A stretch of 64,000 nucleotides of DNA from positions 121,052-185,051 of the forward strand of contig NZ_JADG01000018.1 in NCBI RefSeq assembly GCF_000518265.1, given 5' to 3'. Of this stretch, positions 59,165 through 64,000 are shown one piece after another. The notes under the pieces were generated by a model. That model did not search any database. It saw only the letters and a list, made by a program, of their open reading frames with translations, and was not told the origin of the DNA. Numbering within the stretch: position 1 is the first letter of the stretch; the number at the start of each line of letters is the position of its first letter. The translations under genes and the position numbers were made by a program. The DNA is from Actinomadura oligospora ATCC 43269. GTDB taxonomy: Bacteria > Actinomycetota > Actinomycetes > Streptosporangiales > Streptosporangiaceae.

Positions 59165-60921
59165 CAGCGAGCAACGAAGCACGCCCGGCAGGCACCGACG
59201 CTCCACCAAACCACGACGCTCCGCCAGACGGCGCCACCGCAGCGGACGAAGGCGCGGCGACGGACCGCGGCGGTGCGGCAGACCGCAGCGGCGCAGCGGG
59301 CTGGGGCGGCACCACGGCGGACGGCGACGCTCCCGCAGACCGCGACGCTCCGGCGGGCCAAGGCGCGGCGGGCCGCAGCGGCACCGCGGCGGAGGGCGAC
59401 GCTTCCGCGGACCGAGACGCTCCTGCGGACCGCTGCACGGCGGCGGAGCGCGGCGGCACGGCGGCGGACCAGGGCGGCGCTGTGGCGGACCGGGGCGGCG
59501 CTGTGGCGGACGGTGGTGCTGTGGCGGACGGCGGGGATGGGGTGGTGGGGGAGGTTGGTGAGGGAGGGGTGGAGGGGGCCGGGGGCGGGCCGGGGTGGTT
59601 GCGGCGGGAGTTGTCGAATCCGTTGTTTCGCAACGCGTACGCGTTGGTGGTGAACGGGGGCCTGACCGGGTTGCTGGGGCTCGGTTACTGGGCGCTCGGG
59701 GCCAAGCTGTACGCGCCGGACGACATGGGCCGCAACTGGGCGGTGATCCAGGCGATCATGTTCGTCGGCAGCGTGACGATGCTGAACTTCCTGCTGATCC
59801 GGTTCGTCCCGCAGACCGCGCGGCACACGCGCGCGCTCGTGCTGGTCTGTTACGGGACGGGCGCGGCGGCCTCGGCGCTGCTCGCGCTCGGGTTCCTCGC
59901 GACGCTGTCGTGGTGGGGGCCGTCGTTCCGGCACCTGCACGACTGGCGGTCGGCGCTGTGGTTCCTGGTCATGGCGGTCGCGTGGAACCTGTGGAACCAG
60001 CAGGAGGGCGTGTTCACCGGCCTGCGCCACGCGGGCTGGGTGCCGATCGTGAACATGGCGTTCGGGCTGGCCAAGCTCGTGCTGCTGGTCGCCGTCGCGG
60101 GCGCGTTCCCGTCCGACGGAGTGACGCTGTCCTGGTTCGTCCCGGTGCTGGTGGCGCTCGCGCCGGTCAGCTACCTGATCTTCGGACGGCTGATCCCCCG
60201 GCACCGGGCGGAGAACTTCGGCCGTGGCCCGCGGCCGACCCACCAGGACATCTGGCGCTATCTGGGCGGCGCGTACCTGGGCGGCGCGTTCCAGTACGCG
60301 TCGATCAGCCTGATCCCGGTCATCGTCGCCGCGCATCTGGCCGAGGACGCCAACGCCTACTTCCAGATGGCGTGGGCGCTCGGCATGATGCTCGACCTGC
60401 TCGCGCTGACGCTGTCCATGTCGCTGACGGTGGAGGGCTCGTTCGACACCGAGCGGCTCACCTCGTCCGCGCGCGCGGCGCTGCGGCGCACGCTGATGCT
60501 GCTGCCGCCGGTCGTGCTCGTCGTCGTCGTGGGCGCGCCCTTCGGGCTGGCGTTCTTCGGGCATGATTACGCGGCGCGCGGCGCCCCACTGCTGCAGGTC
60601 CTCGCGCTCGCGGTGTTGCCCAAGGCACTGATCGAGCTCTACATCGGCGTCCTGCGGGTGGAGAACCGCACCCGGCTGATCGCGTTCCTCCAGGCCGTCC
60701 GGTTCCTGGCCGTGCTGGGGCTGCTGTTCCCGCTGATCGATCCCGGGCACCTGGGCGTCATCGGCATGGCGATCCTCGCGGTGAACACGGTCGTCGCCTT
60801 CCTCGTCCTGCCAGGACTCGTGCGCGCGATCCGTGGGACGGCTCCGTCCCGTCCCGAAGCGGGTGGGCCGGTCGGACCGGCGGGTGACTTCCCCGCCGCC
60901 GGAGGGCGGGATATCAGTTGA
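59161..60921 (+). CDS. Wzx-like polysaccharide flippase with repetitive N-terminus
   Basis: A 586-residue MATE/Wzx-superfamily membrane protein that should flip the lipid-linked repeat unit. About 12 helices lie between ~160 and ~565 (e.g. NAYALVVNGGLTGLLGLGYWALGAKLYAPDDMG, a typical first helix and loop). Residues 1-~140 are a disordered Ala/Asp/Gly/Arg tract of near-repeats such as DRGGAVADGG and ADRDAPAD, unlike known flippases. GTG 59161 overlaps the preceding TGA, and the repeats stay in frame, so the long form is probably made. If not, a start nearer RRELSNPLFRNAYAL would give a normal-sized protein. Confidence 0.87.
   Translation: MTASNEARPAGTDAPPNHDAPPDGATAADEGAATDRGGAADRSGAAGWGGTTADGDAPADRDAPAGQGAAGRSGTAAEGDASADRDAPADRCTAAERGGTAADQGGAVADRGGAVADGGAVADGGDGVVGEVGEGGVEGAGGGPGWLRRELSNPLFRNAYALVVNGGLTGLLGLGYWALGAKLYAPDDMGRNWAVIQAIMFVGSVTMLNFLLIRFVPQTARHTRALVLVCYGTGAAASALLALGFLATLSWWGPSFRHLHDWRSALWFLVMAVAWNLWNQQEGVFTGLRHAGWVPIVNMAFGLAKLVLLVAVAGAFPSDGVTLSWFVPVLVALAPVSYLIFGRLIPRHRAENFGRGPRPTHQDIWRYLGGAYLGGAFQYASISLIPVIVAAHLAEDANAYFQMAWALGMMLDLLALTLSMSLTVEGSFDTERLTSSARAALRRTLMLLPPVVLVVVVGAPFGLAFFGHDYAARGAPLLQVLALAVLPKALIELYIGVLRVENRTRLIAFLQAVRFLAVLGLLFPLIDPGHLGVIGMAILAVNTVVAFLVLPGLVRAIRGTAPSRPEAGGPVGPAGDFPAAGGRDIS
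59200..59560. repeat. Short-period repeat tract inside the flippase gene
   Basis: Degenerate GC-rich units built on GCGGACCG, GCGGACCGCG and GCGGACGGCG encode the AADRGGA/ADRDAPA-like N-terminus. The unit length varies but mostly keeps a multiple of three. The tract ends in a G-rich stretch at 59530-59600. Confidence 0.65.
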
Positions 60922-63104
60922 GCATGACGGTTCGCCAGGAACCGGAAGAGCGCGCCGGGCCGCTGATGCGCGCCCCCGCGGTCGCCGACCGGGGTGCGAC
61001 GCTCGCCGCCGCAGCGCTGCTGGTCTTCGGCACCGCGCTGTTCTGGTCCCCGCTGCGGCACGTGAACCTGGACGCGGCCAACGGTTTCGGGCTGATCAGC
61101 GTCCTGCCGGTCGCGACGCTCGTGGGCGCGGCGGTGGTCGTCCTGTCGTTCATGCTGACGCTCGCGCTGCCGCGTCCGCACCGGGTGCTGCTGGTCGCGC
61201 AGATCCTGGTGCTCATCGCGACCCTGCACGGCGTGGCGCAGGCGCTGGAGCCCGAGGCACGCTTCCCGACGGCCTGGCAGACGGCCGGGTTCATCGAGTA
61301 CATCGAACGCACCCACACCGTCGGCTGGGATCTGGACGCCCGGTTCAGCACGCCCGGCTTCTTCGCTTTCGTCGCGTTCGTCATGAAGGCGGTCGGGCAG
61401 CACGACATCTCGCCGGTCCTGAAATGGGCGCCGCCGCTCACCGACCTCATGTACCTCGTCCCGTACATGCTGATCCTGCGGGTGCTGCGGGCGACGTGGC
61501 GGGCGAAGTGGTTCGCCGCGTGGCTGTTCATCGCCGCCAACTGGGTCGGGCAGGACTACCTCTCCCCACAGGCGTTCGCCTACCTTCTCTACCTGTACTT
61601 CGTCGCGATCCTGGTGAACTGGTTCCGTCACCATGACGAGACGGCGCAACGGGCCGGACGCCGTCGTTCGCCGGAATCCGCGCAGCGCACCGGTGGTTTG
61701 TGGCGTCTCCACAACTGGCTGTTCGGCCCCAAGGATCCGGGTGAACTGCCCGCGCCGCAGGCATCCGTCCGCGAACGGACGATCCTGCTATGCCTGCTGT
61801 TCCTGCTGATCCTCGTTGGGACGGCCGCGCACCAGCTCACCCCGTTCCTGATGACCGCCTCGTGCGCGGGCTTGGTGCTGGTGCGTCGGTGCAGCCTGCG
61901 CGGGCTGCCTTTCATCGCGGGCGTCGTGTATGCGGCCTGGGTCAGCTTCATGACGGTCGGATACTGGTCGAGCCGCAAGGGTGAGCTGTTCGGCGGTCTC
62001 GGCAACGTGTTCCAGAACGTCCAGCAGAGCACCGGCGGGCGGATCAGCCAGACCAGCCCGCAAACCGCCGACGTGCAGCAACTGCGCATCATCATCGCCG
62101 TCCTCGTCGTCGGCATGGCCGTCCTCGGACTGCTGCGCCGACGCGCGCGCGGAATCGACGACCGGGTGGCGCTCGTCCTGCTGCTGGTGCCGTTCTCGTC
62201 GTTCGGGCTGCAGAACTACGGCGGCGAGATCGCGCTGCGCATCTACTTCTTCATGCTGCCCGCCGCGTGCTTGTTGGTCGCCTACCTCTTCTTCCCCGCT
62301 CCCTTCGACGGGCCGCGAGTGCGCGATCCGCGCGTGCGCATGAGGCTGGGCCGGTTCCGCACGGGGACGCGACGCCACTGGCCCGCCGTGGCAGCGGCGT
62401 CCATGTTCGCGTTTCTGCTGGTCGGCGGGTTCCTGACCGTCCGGTACGGCAACGAGAAGTACGAGCAGGTGCGGCCGAGCGACGTCCGCGCGTTCGACGT
62501 CATGACGCAGAAGACCAGGGGCGTGATCGGCGTGGTGTGGATGAGCGCCGACAATCCGGACCTCGTCGGCGGCACGCCCGTGATGCCCTGGTCCTACCGC
62601 GACTTCGAGCGGTTCAACTACACCCCGGTGATCGCGAACCGGAGCGATCCGGCGGACCTTTCGGAGATCATCCAGCGGCTGCGCGAGCAGGGGCCCGGCG
62701 GGTTCTTCGTCACCACCCGCGGCCACGAGGACTTCCAGGTCCTCACGGCGGGCCTGGCGCCGGACTTCGCGCTCCGGATGCGCGCCGCGCTCGCCGCCGA
62801 CCCGCGCATCGAGACCGTCCTCGCCGACCGCGACGCCGCCGTGTACCGCCTGCGGCGGCCACCGGGCGAGCCCGACCCGCCCGTGCCCAGGCCGTCCGGG
62901 CTCGGCCTGCGCTCGTCGCCGTGGACGCCCGCGGGCCTGATCTACCTGCCGGTGCTGCTCGGCGTCCTGCTCGCCCGCGAGCTGCGACGGCTGCGGCTGC
63001 CGCCGGGCGAGCTGTGGCGGCTGCGCCCGATGACCGTCCTCGCCGTCCCGCTGTTCCTCAGCGTCGTCGCGGTGATCGTCGAGAGGTTCGTGGTGATCTC
63101 ATGA
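60918..63104 (+). CDS. Large multispanning membrane protein (candidate polymerase or GT-C glycosyltransferase)
   Basis: A 728-residue protein with about 12 predicted membrane helices and a soluble, probably extracytoplasmic domain (~505-640) before a final pair of helices. The segment AWLFIAANWVGQDYLSPQAFAYLLYLYFVAILV is conserved in similar actinobacterial operon proteins I have seen. The first large loop (TVGWDLDARFSTPGFF) contains acidic residues, as in GT-C enzymes. By position it could be the Wzy-like polymerase or a lipid-linked glycosyltransferase; sequence alone does not decide. TTG 60918 overlaps the previous TGA (TTGA); ATG 60924 would remove two residues. Its stop overlaps the next gene. 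Confidence 0.8.
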   Translation: MSMTVRQEPEERAGPLMRAPAVADRGATLAAAALLVFGTALFWSPLRHVNLDAANGFGLISVLPVATLVGAAVVVLSFMLTLALPRPHRVLLVAQILVLIATLHGVAQALEPEARFPTAWQTAGFIEYIERTHTVGWDLDARFSTPGFFAFVAFVMKAVGQHDISPVLKWAPPLTDLMYLVPYMLILRVLRATWRAKWFAAWLFIAANWVGQDYLSPQAFAYLLYLYFVAILVNWFRHHDETAQRAGRRRSPESAQRTGGLWRLHNWLFGPKDPGELPAPQASVRERTILLCLLFLLILVGTAAHQLTPFLMTASCAGLVLVRRCSLRGLPFIAGVVYAAWVSFMTVGYWSSRKGELFGGLGNVFQNVQQSTGGRISQTSPQTADVQQLRIIIAVLVVGMAVLGLLRRRARGIDDRVALVLLLVPFSSFGLQNYGGEIALRIYFFMLPAACLLVAYLFFPAPFDGPRVRDPRVRMRLGRFRTGTRRHWPAVAAASMFAFLLVGGFLTVRYGNEKYEQVRPSDVRAFDVMTQKTRGVIGVVWMSADNPDLVGGTPVMPWSYRDFERFNYTPVIANRSDPADLSEIIQRLREQGPGGFFVTTRGHEDFQVLTAGLAPDFALRMRAALAADPRIETVLADRDAAVYRLRRPPGEPDPPVPRPSGLGLRSSPWTPAGLIYLPVLLGVLLARELRRLRLPPGELWRLRPMTVLAVPLFLSVVAVIVERFVVIS

Positions 63105-63481
63105 GCCTGCCGCTCGTGCTCCTGCTGTTCGCCGCGCCCGCAGGCGCGTGGTGGCTCCTGCTGTCCGGCCTCGACCCGCTGGGCCGCCTGGTCGCCGCCA
63201 CCGCGGGCGCGTTCGCCGTCCTCGCCGTCACCGCGCAGGTCCTGCTCATGGCGGACGCCTGGAACCCACTCGCAGGCGTCCTCGTCGTCGTCCTCCTCAG
63301 CGCCGTCCTGGCGGCCCTGAGCCGCGTCCACCGACCATCCCGCCCGTCCACGCCCGCGGCCGCACCGCCTCCCGAGCCCCACCCCCACGCGCCCGCGGTG
63401 ACCCGCCACGACCTCCCCCTCCCCCGCGCCCGCCCGCGCCGCCGCGAGGACGACGAGGAGGACTGGCTCTACAAGGAGTGA
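63101..63481 (+). CDS. Small membrane protein at the end of the polysaccharide operon
   Basis: A 126-residue protein with three hydrophobic helices (~1-22, 27-50 and 54-74) followed by a Pro/His/Arg-rich tail ending in an acidic EDDEEDWLYKE. ATG 63101 overlaps the preceding TGA (ATGA), so it is translated with the polymerase candidate. No family recognised. It may be an accessory subunit; the acidic terminus is a possible docking motif. Confidence 0.75.
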   Translation: MSLPLVLLLFAAPAGAWWLLLSGLDPLGRLVAATAGAFAVLAVTAQVLLMADAWNPLAGVLVVVLLSAVLAALSRVHRPSRPSTPAAAPPPEPHPHAPAVTRHDLPLPRARPRRREDDEEDWLYKE

Positions 63482-64000
63482 CCCGGCCCCAGCGCCCCAC
63501 GCCAAGCGCCCCCTCACCCGCCCAGCGGCCCACCCCGCACAGGCCCTCGCCGCACAGAAGCAAGGGCGCACGCCGAAGCAACGCCACGCTCAAGCAAGTC
63601 CTCATGAAGGCGAGGCCACACGGACGAGGCCGCGCAGAAGCGACGCCGCAAGGAAGCAAGGACGCACGGAGGTGACGCCGCACGCAGGTGAGGCAGCGCG
63701 GAAGTGACGCCGCACGGAAGCAAGGCCGCACGGCGAGGCGCACGGGCGAGGCCGCACGGCGAGGCGCACGGGCGAGGCCGCACGGAAATAGCGCCACCCG
63801 TAGCAAGGCCGCGCGTAAGCGACGCCGCGCGTAAGCGACGCCGCGCGTAAGCGAGGCCACACGGGGGCGAGGCCGTGCGGGGGGCGAGGCCGTGCGGAGC
63901 GTGGCCACGCGGGGTGGAGGCGTGCGGGGTGGAGGGGCGTGGGGGGTTGGGGGTGGGTGGGGTTAGGGGTGGGGGCGGTGGCCGTTGGGGTGGGGGGTGG
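63482..64000. repeat. Non-coding tandem-repeat and G-run region
   Basis: No credible gene. The region is built of degenerate GAAGCAAGGCCGCACGG-type units with clear tandem arrays: a 26-bp unit twice at 63729-63780, and a 16-bp unit (GCCGCGCGTAAGCGAC) three times at 63808-63855. From about 63905 to the end the plus strand is almost purely G and T, with many runs of four or more G, i.e. strong quadruplex potential. Open frames here on both strands are repeat artefacts. Confidence 0.75.

Noticed and set aside
63729..63855. CRISPR array
   Set aside because: Repeats are head to tail without unique spacers of uniform length, and there are no cas genes.
63297..63908. Minus-strand frame of 203 codons in the terminal repeat region
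   Set aside because: Its Ala/Arg/Cys/Leu repeat translation follows directly from the tandem DNA repeats and there is no ribosome-binding site.
63905..64000. Linear-chromosome telomere
   Set aside because: The G-rich strand and a GGGGTTAGGGG motif look suggestive, but actinomycete telomeres are palindromic hairpin arrays and the window simply ends here.

Overview
The window is about 72% GC, codon use is strongly G/C in third position, and GTG and TTG starts are common. GlgE/TreS/maltokinase, a predicted F420-dependent oxidoreductase and many Hanks-type Ser/Thr kinases are present. Together these point to a filamentous actinomycete; my guess is the Actinomadura/Thermomonosporaceae-Streptosporangiales area (inference, no database search).

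Chromosomal backbone (1-30 kb). Read on the minus strand, the order etfB-etfA ... cysteine desulfurase ... mnmA ... MetE-like methionine synthase-ligA ... gatC-gatA-gatB follows the gene order I know from mycobacteria (fixA/fixB-iscS-trmU-ligA-gatCAB) and streptomycetes. Accessory genes interrupt it: a GGDEF/EAL c-di-GMP enzyme, a secreted beta-helix protein, an LLM-class oxidoreductase, a DUF3152 zincin-like protein, a Tat-exported multicopper oxidase with a coupled membrane protein and a divergent MarR regulator, a Pro-rich LURP/scramblase-like protein, a duplicated promoter block with a membrane/coiled-coil gene, an MmpS-like lipoprotein, an acetoacetate-decarboxylase homologue without the usual lysine, a 169-bp MITE-like element, and a TetR/MFS pair.

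Signalling and lipid block (26.7-39.8 kb). Five kinase-fold genes lie here; one is clearly a pseudokinase and one has a modified catalytic loop. Around them are etfBA, a stearoyl-ACP-desaturase homologue with a perfect inverted repeat upstream, a short-chain dehydrogenase and an enoyl-CoA hydratase.

SNF2-SWIM and small regulators (39.9-45.8 kb). A Snf2-family ATPase is translationally coupled to a SWIM zinc-finger protein. They are followed by a DppA-like M55 aminopeptidase and a small XRE regulator with a membrane protein.

Alpha-glucan block (45.8-54.6 kb). Glycogen phosphorylase (glgP) and a VanZ-like gene are divergent from glgE-treS-mak. Together these genes convert trehalose through maltose and maltose-1-phosphate to alpha-1,4-glucan and degrade it again. 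The branching enzyme glgB that usually follows is missing here.

Cell-surface polysaccharide operon (54.96-63.5 kb). Seven genes have 4-bp stop/start overlaps at all six junctions: two GT2 glycosyltransferases, a CelD/FemAB-like GNAT acyltransferase, a NodB deacetylase, a Wzx-like flippase, a large multispanning protein and a small membrane protein. A lower-GC leader with a possible switching RNA structure precedes it, and a tandem-repeat and G-run region follows it to the window end.

No rRNA, tRNA, CRISPR array, prophage or complete insertion sequence was seen.
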